Shown: positions 7,173-14,915, numbered from the stretch's first letter. The stretch is DNA of 64,000 nucleotides from Amycolatopsis granulosa (GCF_011758745.1 NZ_JAANOV010000001.1:3596001-3660000), one strand, 5' to 3'. A program made the numbers and translations. Notes: a model not told the origin generated them from the sequence alone.

Positions 7173-8261
7173 GTGTTCGTCGCCTGGAGAGACCTGAAGT
7201 TCGCCAAGGGGCGCTTCGCCCTGATGGGAACCGTGATCGTGTTGATCACCCTGCTGGTCGGGCTGTTGTCCGGGCTGACGGCCGGTCTGCGGGAGCAGAA
7301 CATCTCCGCGATCACCGGCCTGCCCGCGGACAAGATCGCCTTCGCCGCGCCCGGCGAGGGCGAGAAACTGTCGTACTCCACCTCCACCGTCACCGACAGT
7401 CAGTGGCAGCAGTGGGCCAAGACACCCGGCGTGAGGAGCGCCGAACCGCTGGGCATCACCACCACCAAGGCCAGCGCCGGCAACAAGAGCACCGGCGTTT
7501 CGGCCTTCGGCGTGCAGCCCGGATCCGCGCTCGCCCCCGACGGCAACAAGCTCGACGACCAGGCAGCGGTCCTGTCCACCACCGCCGCCGACGACCTCGG
7601 CGTGACGACCGGCGACACCTTCACCCTCGCCGGGCAGAAGCTGACCGTCGCCGCCGTGAGCGGGGACGCCTTCTTCAGCCACACCCCGGTCATCTGGACC
7701 AGCCTGCACGCCTGGCAGAAGATCGCGCCCCCCACCGGCAAGACCGACGGGGTGTCCGCGACCGTCATCGCCCTGACCACCACCTCCAGCTCCGACCTCG
7801 GCGCCGCCGACGCGGCCGCGGCCACCGAAACGGTCGTCAAGGACGACTCCCTGTCCGCGATCGGCTCCTACACCTCCGAAAATGGCTCCCTGCAGCTCAT
7901 GCGGGGCTTCCTGTTCGCGATCTCCGCCCTGGTCATCGGCGCCTTCTTCACCGTGTGGACCATCCAGCGCAGTGGCGATGTCGCCGTCCTCAAAGCACTG
8001 GGCGCCTCCACCGCCAACCTCCTCAAGGACGCCCTCGGGCAAGCGGTGATCCTGCTGACCGGCGGCACCCTCACCGGCATCGGCATCGCCGCAGGGCTGG
8101 GCGCGCTCGTGGCCGGGTCGGCCGTGCCGTTCCTCCTCACCCCCGCCACCGTCCTGATCCCGGCCGTCGTGATGATCGCGCTCGGCGCGCTCGGTGCCGC
8201 CATGTCCATCCGCCGCATCACCTCCGTCGACCCGCTGACCGCCCTCGGGAGCACCCGATGA
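7173..8261 (+). CDS. ABC transporter permease, FtsX/MacB-like
   Basis: A 362-residue permease with an N-terminal membrane helix (about residues 13-35), a large extracytoplasmic domain (about 40-245) and three C-terminal helices typical of FtsX-like permeases. The C-terminal segment SGDVAVLKALGAS is the usual coupling region. The start is placed at GTG 7173, with AGGCAGG upstream and the family-typical opening FVAWRDLKFAKGRF; GTG 7152 is an alternative. The stop overlaps the ATPase start by four bases (ATGA). With the ATPase it probably exports a lipid, peptide or drug, under control of the divergent two-component system. Confidence 0.92.
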   Translation: MFVAWRDLKFAKGRFALMGTVIVLITLLVGLLSGLTAGLREQNISAITGLPADKIAFAAPGEGEKLSYSTSTVTDSQWQQWAKTPGVRSAEPLGITTTKASAGNKSTGVSAFGVQPGSALAPDGNKLDDQAAVLSTTAADDLGVTTGDTFTLAGQKLTVAAVSGDAFFSHTPVIWTSLHAWQKIAPPTGKTDGVSATVIALTTTSSSDLGAADAAAATETVVKDDSLSAIGSYTSENGSLQLMRGFLFAISALVIGAFFTVWTIQRSGDVAVLKALGASTANLLKDALGQAVILLTGGTLTGIGIAAGLGALVAGSAVPFLLTPATVLIPAVVMIALGALGAAMSIRRITSVDPLTALGSTR

Positions 8262-9025
8262 GCCTCAACCTGACCGACGTCACCCTCACCTACCCCGACG
8301 GCGAGAACCGCCTCACTGCCCTGGACCAGGTCACCCTGCGAGTGCCGAAGGGCACCCTGACCGCGGTCGTCGGCCCCTCCGGCTCCGGCAAGTCCAGCCT
8401 CCTCGCTGTCGCCGCCACCCTGATCACCCCCGACACCGGCACCGTGACCATCGACGGCCACACCACCACCGGCCTGACCCGCGCAGACCTCACCGACCTT
8501 CGCCGCCGGAAGATCGGCATCGTCTTCCAGCAGCCCAACCTGCTGCCCTCCCTCACCGCCGCCGAACAGCTTCAGGTCATGGCCCAGATCAACGGCCGCA
8601 AGCCTCGCACGGCCCGCACCCGGGCCATGGAACTGCTCGAGGCCGTCGGCATGGCCGACCACGGCCACCGGCGGCCCCATCAGCTCTCCGGCGGCCAGCG
8701 CCAGCGCGTCAACATCGCCCGGGCCCTGATGAACGACCCCACCGTCCTCCTGGTCGATGAGCCCACCAGCGCCCTCGATCACGAACGAGGCGCCGCCGTC
8801 ATCGACGTGATCACCCGACTCACCCACCAGCAGGCCACCGCCACCGTTCTGGTCACCCACGACCGCAGTCACCTGACGGCCGTCGACCAGATCGCCGAAG
8901 TCCAGGACGGCCGCCTCCACCTACCCGCCGCGGCCGGTGGGGCAAGGGGCCTACCGTCGGCAGGCGCCTCGCGATGCTCGCATCCGGAGGGACACGAGCA
9001 CGCGGCCAGGACCGCGGCGCCATGA
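8258..9025 (+). CDS. ABC transporter ATP-binding protein, LolD/MacB type
   Basis: A 255-residue ATPase partner of the FtsX-like permease. It has Walker A GPSGSGKSS, a Q-loop in FQQPNLLPSL, signature LSGGQRQR, Walker B VLLVDEP and the H-loop VLVTHD. The core ends near residue 225. The last 30 residues (Gly/Ala/Ser/His rich, ending GHEHAARTAAP) extend beyond the usual family end and look like neutral read-on. It runs to within one base of the convergent oxidoreductase gene, leaving no room for a conventional terminator between them. Confidence 0.94.
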   Translation: MSLNLTDVTLTYPDGENRLTALDQVTLRVPKGTLTAVVGPSGSGKSSLLAVAATLITPDTGTVTIDGHTTTGLTRADLTDLRRRKIGIVFQQPNLLPSLTAAEQLQVMAQINGRKPRTARTRAMELLEAVGMADHGHRRPHQLSGGQRQRVNIARALMNDPTVLLVDEPTSALDHERGAAVIDVITRLTHQQATATVLVTHDRSHLTAVDQIAEVQDGRLHLPAAAGGARGLPSAGASRCSHPEGHEHAARTAAP

Positions 9026-9026
9026 A

Positions 9027-9986
9027 TCAGGGGCGCAGCGCCTGCTTGCCCACGGTGGCTCGTGATTCCACTGCGGCGAGCACCTTCGGTCCCTCGGCGA
9101 GGTCGTGCACCGTCGGTTGTCCCGGCGGGTACACCCCGGCGGCGCGCAGCGCGGCCAGCTCGCGCAGCAGCTCGTCGAACATCCGGGGCGCGGCTTCGCT
9201 CAGCACGCCGATGTGCAGGCCCATCACCTGCACCGGGTGGGCGAAGTTCAGGTCCCGGTTGGTGATCGCCGCCTCTCCGGCCGCCATGCCGAAGACCACG
9301 ACCCGGCCGGTGATCCGCTTCGCCGCGGCGAGGCTGTCCCGGAAGGTCGCGCCGCCGATCGACTCCAGCACCAGGTCGGCCCCGCCCAGGCGCTGCAGCT
9401 CGGCGGCGACGTCGCCGTGGTAGTCGAGCACGTGGTCCGCGCCCAGCGCTCGCACCGCCTCGTGCTTGGCCGGTGAGGCGGTCGCGATCACGGTGGCGCC
9501 GTAGTGCTTCGCCATCCGCACCGCGGCCTGCCCGACAGCGCCAGCGGCGGCGTGGACCAGCACTGTCTCCCCGGCGGCGAGGCGTCCGAGCGGCCGCAGC
9601 GCCGCCAGTGCGGTCGCCCAGTTCAAGACCAGGCCGAGCGCCTGCTCGCCGGTCCAACCGTCCGGGACCGGCGCGGCCGCGGCGGCGGGCATCACCACGT
9701 ACTCGGCGAACGCCCCTGACCCGGCGCCGATGACGTGCGTGCCTGGTTCGGGGCCGCCGGCTCCCGGGCCCCGCGCGACGACCTCGCCGGCCGCTTCGAA
9801 CCCGGCGACGTAGGGCGGTGTCGGACCGCCTTCGTAGGTGCCGCGGGTCTGCATCACGTCGGCGAAATTCACCCCCGCCGCGGTGACACGGACCAGCAGC
9901 TCGCCGGGCCCCGGTGACGGCACGGGCACCTCGGACACCTGCAGGTCCTGGGGACCGTCGAACGATGTCTGCAGCAAAGCTCTCAC
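9027..9986 (-). CDS. NADPH:quinone oxidoreductase, zinc-free MDR family
   Basis: A 319-residue medium-chain dehydrogenase/reductase starting at GTG 9986. It has the GroES-like N-terminal domain (AAGVNFADVMQTRGTY) and a Rossmann domain with the NADPH motif AAAGAVGQAAVRMAKHYGA. It lacks the catalytic and structural zinc cysteines, which is typical of quinone oxidoreductases (Qor). It probably reduces quinones or alpha,beta-unsaturated carbonyls. A MerR-type operator-promoter at 10002-10023 lies just upstream and its own merR gene is next to it, so induction by a reactive compound is likely. The predicted -10 TAGCGT is only seven bases from the start codon, which suggests a nearly leaderless mRNA. 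Confidence 0.92.
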   Translation of the reverse strand: MRALLQTSFDGPQDLQVSEVPVPSPGPGELLVRVTAAGVNFADVMQTRGTYEGGPTPPYVAGFEAAGEVVARGPGAGGPEPGTHVIGAGSGAFAEYVVMPAAAAAPVPDGWTGEQALGLVLNWATALAALRPLGRLAAGETVLVHAAAGAVGQAAVRMAKHYGATVIATASPAKHEAVRALGADHVLDYHGDVAAELQRLGGADLVLESIGGATFRDSLAAAKRITGRVVVFGMAAGEAAITNRDLNFAHPVQVMGLHIGVLSEAAPRMFDELLRELAALRAAGVYPPGQPTVHDLAEGPKVLAAVESRATVGKQALRP

Positions 9987-10001
9987 GGCTTCGACGCTAG
10001 G

Positions 10002-10023
10002 ACCCTCACGCAGGCGTGAGGGT
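10002..10023 (-). promoter_or_regulatory. MerR-type operator and promoter for the quinone oxidoreductase
   Basis: An inverted repeat with 9-bp arms (ACCCTCACG / CGTGAGGGT) and a 4-base centre. On the minus strand it is overlapped by TTGACC, with a CTAGCG or TAGCGT hexamer 20-21 bases later. That over-long spacer is the hallmark of promoters activated by MerR proteins through DNA twisting. The operator overlaps the merR stop codon by one base, so one site probably serves the short intergenic promoter. Confidence 0.8.
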
Positions 10024-10358
10024 CAAGCGTGCACCGCAGCGAGGTAGGTGTTCAGCGCGTCACGCGTGCGAGTGAGGCACTCGATCCGCCGGTTGAGCTG
10101 GTCGCGGTACCCGGCTACCTGTTCCACCATGGGCGGGCACAGCGCCGAGTCCGCGGTGGGCAGCACCTCCCGGATGAGCCGCGTGGGCAGCCCGGACTCG
10201 ATCAGCTCGCGGATCTGGCGGACCAGCTCCTCGGCGTCCTCGCCGTAATCCCGGTAGCCGTTGCCGGACCGGCCCGGGACCAGCAGGCCCTCGGCTTCGT
10301 AGTGGCGCAACGCGCGGACACTGACCCCGCTCCGCCGGGCGAGTTCACCGATCCTCAT
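10023..10358 (-). CDS. MerR-family transcriptional regulator
   Basis: A 111-residue regulator with the N-terminal winged helix (MRIGELARRSGVSVRALRHY), the wing arginine, and a C-terminal coiled coil (RDQLNRRIECLTRTRDALNT). The short effector region has one cysteine (ALCPPM) and no metal-binding cysteine cluster, so a metal sensor is unlikely; it resembles regulators of oxidoreductases. ATG 10358 is chosen because the 39 residues upstream are outside the conserved domain. It lies immediately upstream of the quinone oxidoreductase, with its operator between the two. Confidence 0.93.
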   Translation of the reverse strand: MRIGELARRSGVSVRALRHYEAEGLLVPGRSGNGYRDYGEDAEELVRQIRELIESGLPTRLIREVLPTADSALCPPMVEQVAGYRDQLNRRIECLTRTRDALNTYLAAVHA

Positions 10359-10518
10359 GGCAGTACGACGACCGTGCGGCCCCGAGGGTTCCTGGCCCGC
10401 GGTCCGGCCCGGGGTTCCGGGGTCGCACCCGGCTGGGGCGTCCCGCGGAAGCCGGCGGAGCCCATCGTGCCGCAACCGGGCGATCGACAGCGATCCCCCA
10501 GCGTGCGAGCATCGGCCC

Positions 10519-11526
10519 GTGGGTGAGCACGGGCACGGTCACCGATCGCCGTGGGCGCGGCTGCGCCACCGGTTCACGCCGCACAGCCACGACAGCGCCG
10601 ACCGGTTCGACAACGCGCTGGAAACCAGCCAGCGTGGCATGCGCACGCTCGTCCGGTCGTTCCTGGCGCTGTTCGGCACCGCCGTCGCGCAGGCGGTGGT
10701 CGTGCTGTTCACCGGCTCGGTCGCGTTGCTCGGCGACACCATCCACAACTTCGCGGACGCACTCACCGCGCTCCCGGTCGGTGTCGCCTTCGCACTCGGC
10801 CGCCGTGCCGCGAGCCGCCGGTTCACCTACGGGCTCGGCCGGGCCGAGGACCTCGCCGGGGTGCTCGTCGTGCTGATCATCGCCGCGTCGGCGGTGCTGG
10901 CCGGCTTCGAGGCCGTCCGGCGCCTCGCCGACCCGCGGCCGGTCACCGGGTTGTGGGTGGTCGCCGTGGCCGGTGTGATCGGGTTCCTCGGCAACGAGCT
11001 GGTCGCCCGGTGGCGCATCACGGTCGGCCGCCGCATCGGCTCGGCAGCCCTGATCGCGGACGGGCTGCACGCCCGCACCGACGGGTTCACCTCGCTGGCG
11101 GTGGTGCTCGGCGCGGCCGGCGTCGCGCTCGGGTTCCCGATGGCCGACCCGATCGTCGGGCTCGTCATCACCGCCGTGATCCTGCTGGTGCTGCGCAACC
11201 TGGCGAAGGAGGTGTTCCGGCGGTTGCTGGACGCGGTCGACCCCGCCACGGTCGACCTGGTCGAGCGCGTCGCCGGCGAGGTGGACGGGGTACGGGCCGC
11301 GGGTGAGGTCCGGATGCGCTGGATCGGGCACAGCCTTCGCGCCGAACTGTCCGTCGCCGTGGACCCGGCGCTGAGCGTCACCGCGGCGCACCACCTCGCG
11401 CACCAGGTCGAGCGCAGGCTGACCTGGCGCGTCCCGCGGCTGACCGCTGCGGTCGTGCACACCGAACCCGCGCTGGGCGCCGAGCAGGCCCACCAGCTGG
11501 TCGGTCCACACCAGAAACTTCTGTGA
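10519..11526 (+). CDS. Cation diffusion facilitator family transporter
   Basis: A 335-residue metal exporter (Zn, Co, Cd or similar). It starts at GTG 10519 with a His-rich tail (GEHGHGHRSPW, then TPHSHDS). Six membrane helices follow, with the metal-site signatures HNFADAL in helix 2 and DGLHARTDG in helix 5, and then a cytoplasmic ferredoxin-like domain (about 235-310). The final stretch is also His rich. No strong ribosome site is seen at 10519, so a leaderless start is possible. It is divergent from merR across about 160 bases, but there is no evidence that this MerR senses metal. Confidence 0.92.
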   Translation: MGEHGHGHRSPWARLRHRFTPHSHDSADRFDNALETSQRGMRTLVRSFLALFGTAVAQAVVVLFTGSVALLGDTIHNFADALTALPVGVAFALGRRAASRRFTYGLGRAEDLAGVLVVLIIAASAVLAGFEAVRRLADPRPVTGLWVVAVAGVIGFLGNELVARWRITVGRRIGSAALIADGLHARTDGFTSLAVVLGAAGVALGFPMADPIVGLVITAVILLVLRNLAKEVFRRLLDAVDPATVDLVERVAGEVDGVRAAGEVRMRWIGHSLRAELSVAVDPALSVTAAHHLAHQVERRLTWRVPRLTAAVVHTEPALGAEQAHQLVGPHQKLL

Positions 11527-11536
11527 AGTAGATCAC

Positions 11537-11565
11537 TTGTGCCGCACATCGATCATCCGTATCGT
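11537..11565 (+). promoter_or_regulatory. Promoter TTGTGC-N17-TATCGT
   Basis: A sigma-70-like pair with optimal 17-base spacing lies 14 bases before the GTG of the DUF6194 gene, immediately after the cation efflux gene stop. No ribosome site separates it from the start codon. Confidence 0.6.
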
Positions 11566-11579
11566 GCTTCCTTGGTTCA

Positions 11580-12002
11580 GTGGATCTCGAAGACATTCGA
11601 CAGGAACTGGCCGCCTTTCCCGGTACCCGGCTCGCCGAGGCGAACGGGGCCTCCTTCGCCCTGTACGACCCCAAGGGTGATCTGCCACCCCAACGGCAGA
11701 TGCCGTGGGCGACCATCGTCACCGCGGACACCAAGTTCGACAACGCCTCGAACCTCGACCGGCCCGGGGTCTTCCGGCTCAACATCGCCCTGACGCGTGA
11801 CCGGTTCGGCGAGATCGTGCCGCCTGGGGACTACGACGTGACCGCTCTGGACGTGCTGTTCCCGCACCCCGTCTACGCCGGGCAGCACTGGGTCTGCGTG
11901 ATCAACCCCGACCGCACCTGGCCCGCCGCCCGGAAACTGCTGGACGAGGCGTACGAGTTCGCGGTGCGGAAGTTCGACAACGCCGAGCGGCGGCGCCGGT
12001 AG
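11580..12002 (+). CDS. DUF6194 family protein
   Basis: A 140-residue protein starting at GTG 11580. It matches the actinobacterial DUF6194 pattern: MDLEDIRQELAAFPGT at the start, SFALYDPKGDLPPQRQMPWA, a histidine- and tryptophan-bearing centre (VLFPHPVYAGQHWVCVINPD) and TWPAARKLLDEAYEFAVRKF at the end. It is predicted to be soluble and alpha/beta; the fold suggests a small ligand-binding or YjbR-like protein. Function unknown. Its stop codon TAG (12000-12002) forms part of the predicted -10 of the next gene. Confidence 0.85.
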   Translation: MDLEDIRQELAAFPGTRLAEANGASFALYDPKGDLPPQRQMPWATIVTADTKFDNASNLDRPGVFRLNIALTRDRFGEIVPPGDYDVTALDVLFPHPVYAGQHWVCVINPDRTWPAARKLLDEAYEFAVRKFDNAERRRR

Positions 12003-12005
12003 CCT
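12000..12005 (+). promoter_or_regulatory. -10 hexamer TAGCCT for leaderless AlkZ-like gene
   Basis: TAGCCT is followed by exactly six bases and then the ATG at 12012, so transcription would begin at or within a base of the start codon. The first three bases are the stop codon of the preceding gene. No Shine-Dalgarno is present. Confidence 0.5.
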
Positions 12006-12011
12006 GCTCGC

Positions 12012-12950
12012 ATGGACGCACGGCGCCGGCGGGTCGCCGCTCAGCTCCTCGACCGGACGCACACCCTCGGCCTCGTCGGCGCCGTGCGTCACCTCCTGGC
12101 CGTGCAGGCGCAGGACCCGGCCGCCGTCCCGCTCGCGCTGCGCGCCCGGGTCCCCGGCGCGACCGCCGCCGAACTGGAAACCGCGCGCCGCCAAGGCGAT
12201 CTCGTCCGCTGCTGGGGGCCGCGCGGCACCCTGCACCTCGTGGCCCGCGACGACCTGGACTGGCTGTACCCGCTGGTCAAACCGAACCCCGCCCACTCGC
12301 TCCGCAGGCTCCGGCAACTCGGCGTGGACCGGGCGGAGCCGGCCAGGGCGGCCACCGCCCTCGCCGGGCAGGGCCCGCTCACCAAGGCCGAACTCGGCGA
12401 ACGGCTCGGTGCCGGGGGGCAGGCGATCGTCCACCTGGCGATGCTCGCGGCCGCCGAAGGGCTCGTCGTGCTCGGGCCGGAGCGGGCGGGCAAACCGACC
12501 TACGTGCACGCCGCCGACTGGCTGGGCGCACCGCTGCCGACCCGGCCGCGCGACGGGGCGCTCGAACGCCTCGTCGCCCGGTACCGGGCAGCCCACGAAC
12601 CGGCCGGGCCGGCGGATCTCGCCGCCTGGTCGGGACTGCCGCTCGCCCCGCTGAGAACCGCCTGGCAACCCTCCACAGCAGACACCAGGGAGGCCGGGCC
12701 GGTGGTGCGCCTGCTCCCCGCCTTCGACGAGTACCTGCTCGGCTGGCGCACCCGCGACCACGCGGTGGCCCCGGAACACCGGAAACTCGTCCACCCCGGC
12801 GGCGGCATCATCAAGGCGGCCGTCCTCGTCGACGGCCGTGTCGCCGGCACCTGGACCCGTGCCGGGGACCGCATCGACGTGCAGCCCTTCGCGCCCCTGC
12901 CGGACCTCACCGCCGAGATCGAGGACCTGCGCCGGTTCACCGGAAAATGA
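12012..12950 (+). CDS. AlkZ-like winged-helix DNA glycosylase family protein (HTH_42)
   Basis: A 312-residue member of the HTH_42/AlkZ-like family, built of tandem winged-helix domains and a beta-barrel. It has the conserved FRxxL-region equivalents, RCWGPRGTLHLV, and the Gln32-Ala33-Gln34 element (LAVQAQDP) at the place of the catalytic Q-x-Q motif of AlkZ. AlkZ is the glycosylase that unhooks azinomycin crosslinks; its relatives remove bulky N7-alkyl purines. The C-terminus has HPGGGIIKAAVLVDGRVAGT, typical of the family. It could repair self-made or environmental alkylation damage; substrate specificity cannot be read from sequence. The start lacks a ribosome site and is predicted leaderless. 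Confidence 0.88.
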   Translation: MDARRRRVAAQLLDRTHTLGLVGAVRHLLAVQAQDPAAVPLALRARVPGATAAELETARRQGDLVRCWGPRGTLHLVARDDLDWLYPLVKPNPAHSLRRLRQLGVDRAEPARAATALAGQGPLTKAELGERLGAGGQAIVHLAMLAAAEGLVVLGPERAGKPTYVHAADWLGAPLPTRPRDGALERLVARYRAAHEPAGPADLAAWSGLPLAPLRTAWQPSTADTREAGPVVRLLPAFDEYLLGWRTRDHAVAPEHRKLVHPGGGIIKAAVLVDGRVAGTWTRAGDRIDVQPFAPLPDLTAEIEDLRRFTGK

Positions 12951-12975
12951 GTCGATCACCGCGCCCGCGGGCACG

Positions 12976-12981
12976 TACCCT
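12976..12981 (+). promoter_or_regulatory. -10 hexamer TACCCT for leader peptide
   Basis: TACCCT lies exactly six bases before the GTG of the leader peptide at 12988, predicting a transcript that begins on or next to that codon. A weak TCGATC-like -35 lies 18 bases upstream. Confidence 0.5.
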
Positions 12982-12987
12982 GCGCAC

Positions 12988-13017
12988 GTGAGCAGCCCCG
13001 AGTCGGACAGAAGCTAG
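12988..13017 (+). CDS. Leader peptide of the chloramphenicol-type efflux gene
   Basis: A nine-codon frame, GTG to TAG, encoding (V/M)SSPESDRS. Codons 4-9 and the stop codon form the 5' arm of the hairpin that covers the region before the efflux gene. This is the classical layout of a ribosome-mediated attenuator: a drug-stalled ribosome on the leader opens the hairpin and frees the downstream ribosome site. The frame is predicted leaderless from the -10 at 12976. Similar short leaders are known in front of chloramphenicol exporters of the Cmx/CmlR group in actinobacteria; the peptide here is read directly from the sequence. Confidence 0.75.
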   Translation: MSSPESDRS

Positions 13018-13055
13018 CGGATCACCCCGCTACTTCTGTTTTCCGACTCGGGAGC
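12997..13055 (+). promoter_or_regulatory. Attenuator hairpin sequestering the efflux gene ribosome site
   Basis: A very long hairpin. CCCGAGTCGGA (12997-13007) pairs perfectly with 13042-13052. Then C13008 pairs with G13038, and AGAAG pairs with CTTCT around one bulged C. TAGCGG pairs with CCGCTA, leaving a loop of six bases. The 3' arm ends in GGG that is part of the GGGAG ribosome site (13050-13055) of the efflux gene, whose ATG is at 13062. No U-run follows, so control of translation is more likely than transcription termination. Confidence 0.8.
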
Positions 13056-13061
13056 TTTGTC

Positions 13062-14204
13062 ATGCCCTTTGCCGTGTACTTGCTCGGGCTCGCCGTCTTC
13101 GCCCAGAGCACCTCGGAGTTCATGCTGTCCGGCCTGGTCCCGGACATCGCCGCCGACCTCGGGGTCTCGATCGCCGACGCCGGGTACCTGACCTCGGCGT
13201 TCGCGATCGGGATGATCGTCGGCGCGCCGCTGCTCGCGATCCTCGCCCGGCGCTGGTCGCAACGCCGCGCCGTCACCGCGTTCCTGGTGGTCTTCGCCGC
13301 CGCGCACGTGCTCGGCGCGCTCACCGCCAGCTATGCCGTCCTGCTCGGCACGCGGATCGTCGCGGCAGTGGCCAACGCCGGGTTCTGGGCGCTGGCCACC
13401 ACGGTCGCCGTCGGACTCGTCGCGACGGACGCCAAGGGCCGGGCGATGTCCGTCCTCATGGGCGGCGTCACCCTCGCCTGCGTGGCGGGCGTGCCCGGCG
13501 GTGCCGTGCTCGGCCAGGCGTGGGGCTGGCGCTCCGCGTTCTGGGCCGTGGCCGCACTGGCCGTCGCGGCCACGCTCGCCGTCGTGCGCACCATCCCGGT
13601 GTCCAAACCGGACACCACAGCGACCGCCGTCCGCCCGTTGCTGCGCTGCCCGCTGCTGCTCACCTACGCCACCAACGCGCTCGTCCAGGGCGCCACCTTC
13701 GCCTCGTTCACCTACCTCGCGCCGCTGGTCACGGAGGTGACGGGGCTGCCGGGCGCGTGGGTGCCGGGCTCGCTGGTGCTGTTCGGCACCGGTGCGTGCG
13801 CCGGCATCGTGTTCGGCGGCCGCGTCGCCGACGCCCGGCCACGCACCGTTCTGCTCGCCGGCACCACCGCACTGGCCGTGGGCTGGGCCGTGCTCGCGGT
13901 GTGCGCGTCCAGCGCGGTGGTCACGCTGGTCCTGGTGTTCGTGCAGGGAATGCTGGCCTTCGGGCTCGCGCCCGCGCTGACCTCGCGCGTCTTCTACCAG
14001 GCGCCGGGCAACGCGCTCGCCGGCGGTTTCACCACGGCCGCGTTCAACGTCGGCAACACGCTCGGCCCCGCGCTCGGCGGGCTCGCGATCGAGGCCGGGT
14101 TCGGGTTCCGGTCGCCCGCCGTGGTGAGCGCGCTGCTCATGATCGTCTCAGTCGCGCAGGTGCACGCGCAGGTCCGACCGGCCCGGCGCGAGATCGGCGC
14201 GTAG
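13062..14204 (+). CDS. Chloramphenicol-type MFS efflux transporter (Cmx/CmlR family)
   Basis: A 380-residue drug:H+ antiporter with twelve predicted helices. The opening (FAVYLLGLAVFAQSTSEFML), GLVPDIAADLGVS, AFAIGMIVGAPLLA and the VPGGAVLGQAWGWRSAFW segment are characteristic of the actinobacterial chloramphenicol exporters Cmx, CmrA and CmlR. It should pump chloramphenicol-like compounds out across the cytoplasmic membrane. The leader peptide and hairpin upstream support ribosome-targeting drugs as inducer and probably as substrate. The last 57 bases overlap the 3' end of a convergent gene. Confidence 0.92.
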   Translation: MPFAVYLLGLAVFAQSTSEFMLSGLVPDIAADLGVSIADAGYLTSAFAIGMIVGAPLLAILARRWSQRRAVTAFLVVFAAAHVLGALTASYAVLLGTRIVAAVANAGFWALATTVAVGLVATDAKGRAMSVLMGGVTLACVAGVPGGAVLGQAWGWRSAFWAVAALAVAATLAVVRTIPVSKPDTTATAVRPLLRCPLLLTYATNALVQGATFASFTYLAPLVTEVTGLPGAWVPGSLVLFGTGACAGIVFGGRVADARPRTVLLAGTTALAVGWAVLAVCASSAVVTLVLVFVQGMLAFGLAPALTSRVFYQAPGNALAGGFTTAAFNVGNTLGPALGGLAIEAGFGFRSPAVVSALLMIVSVAQVHAQVRPARREIGA

Positions 14205-14915
14205 CACCAGGTTTTCGTCGTAGTCGCCGCCGTTCTGGTGGCGGAACGGGATCGGCTCCGCGGTCGGCAGCGTGCGGAGCCGGTCCCGCAGCCCGTCGAC
14301 GGCCGCGGCGTACCCCGCCTCGTCCAGACGGTCGGCGCTGAACACGGGGTACGGCGGCAGCGGCGCCATGCCGGTGTACCAGAACGCGCCGTGGTGCAAC
14401 GGGAACAGCAGGTCGTCGAGGTCCCCGTTGACACCGCGCGGGCCGATGCTGGACGGGCGCGCGCCGACCGTGGTCACCACCATCGCCCGCTTGCCGGTGA
14501 GCCGGCCGTCGCCGTAGCGCAGCACGGTGCCGTCGTCCGCGCTGATGCCGTAGCCCAGGCCCTTGACGAGCACCCGGTCGAACCAGCCCTTGAGGATGGC
14601 CGGCATCCCGTACCACCACAGCGGGAACTGCACCACGACCGCGTCCGCCCAGGCGAGTTTCTCCTGCTCGGCCTGGATGTCCGCGGGCAGCCGGCCGGAC
14701 TGGTACGCCTCCTGCGACGCGGCGGCGACCCGCATCCGCTCGCGCGGGTCGTGCCCGAAGTCGTCGTAGTCGACGACCGGGTTCCACTTCATCGCGTACA
14801 GGTCGGAGACCTGGCAGGAGTGGCCGAGCTCCGCCAGGGCCGCGAGGCCCTCGTCCCGCAGTGCGGCGTTGAGCGAGCGTCCTTCCGGGTGGGCGAAGAT
14901 CCACAACACGTTCAT
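14148..14915 (-). CDS. NAD(P)H dehydrogenase (quinone) / flavodoxin-like oxidoreductase
   Basis: A 255-residue NQO/MdaB-like flavoprotein. It has the opening MNVLWIFAHPEGRSLNAAL, the pyridine-nucleotide and flavin segments WADAVVVQFPLWWYGMPA and KGWFDRVL, and TTVGARPSSIGPRG. It probably reduces quinones or other electrophiles with two electrons using FAD or FMN. ATG 14915 is chosen because the family starts at MNVLWIF; 11 extra upstream residues are not conserved. It is divergent from the AraC-type regulator 70 bases away, which is the likely controller. Its 3' end overlaps the efflux gene convergently by 57 bases. Confidence 0.92.
   Translation of the reverse strand: MNVLWIFAHPEGRSLNAALRDEGLAALAELGHSCQVSDLYAMKWNPVVDYDDFGHDPRERMRVAAASQEAYQSGRLPADIQAEQEKLAWADAVVVQFPLWWYGMPAILKGWFDRVLVKGLGYGISADDGTVLRYGDGRLTGKRAMVVTTVGARPSSIGPRGVNGDLDDLLFPLHHGAFWYTGMAPLPPYPVFSADRLDEAGYAAAVDGLRDRLRTLPTAEPIPFRHQNGGDYDENLVLRADLAPGRSDLRVHLRD

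Noticed and set aside
6095-9025. A 976-residue open frame on the plus strand across the kinase and ABC exporter genes
   Set aside because: Only its last 255 codons are a real gene (the ATPase, 8258-9025). The rest is an antisense or out-of-frame shadow rich in Arg, Gly, Gln and Pro, caused by high G+C.
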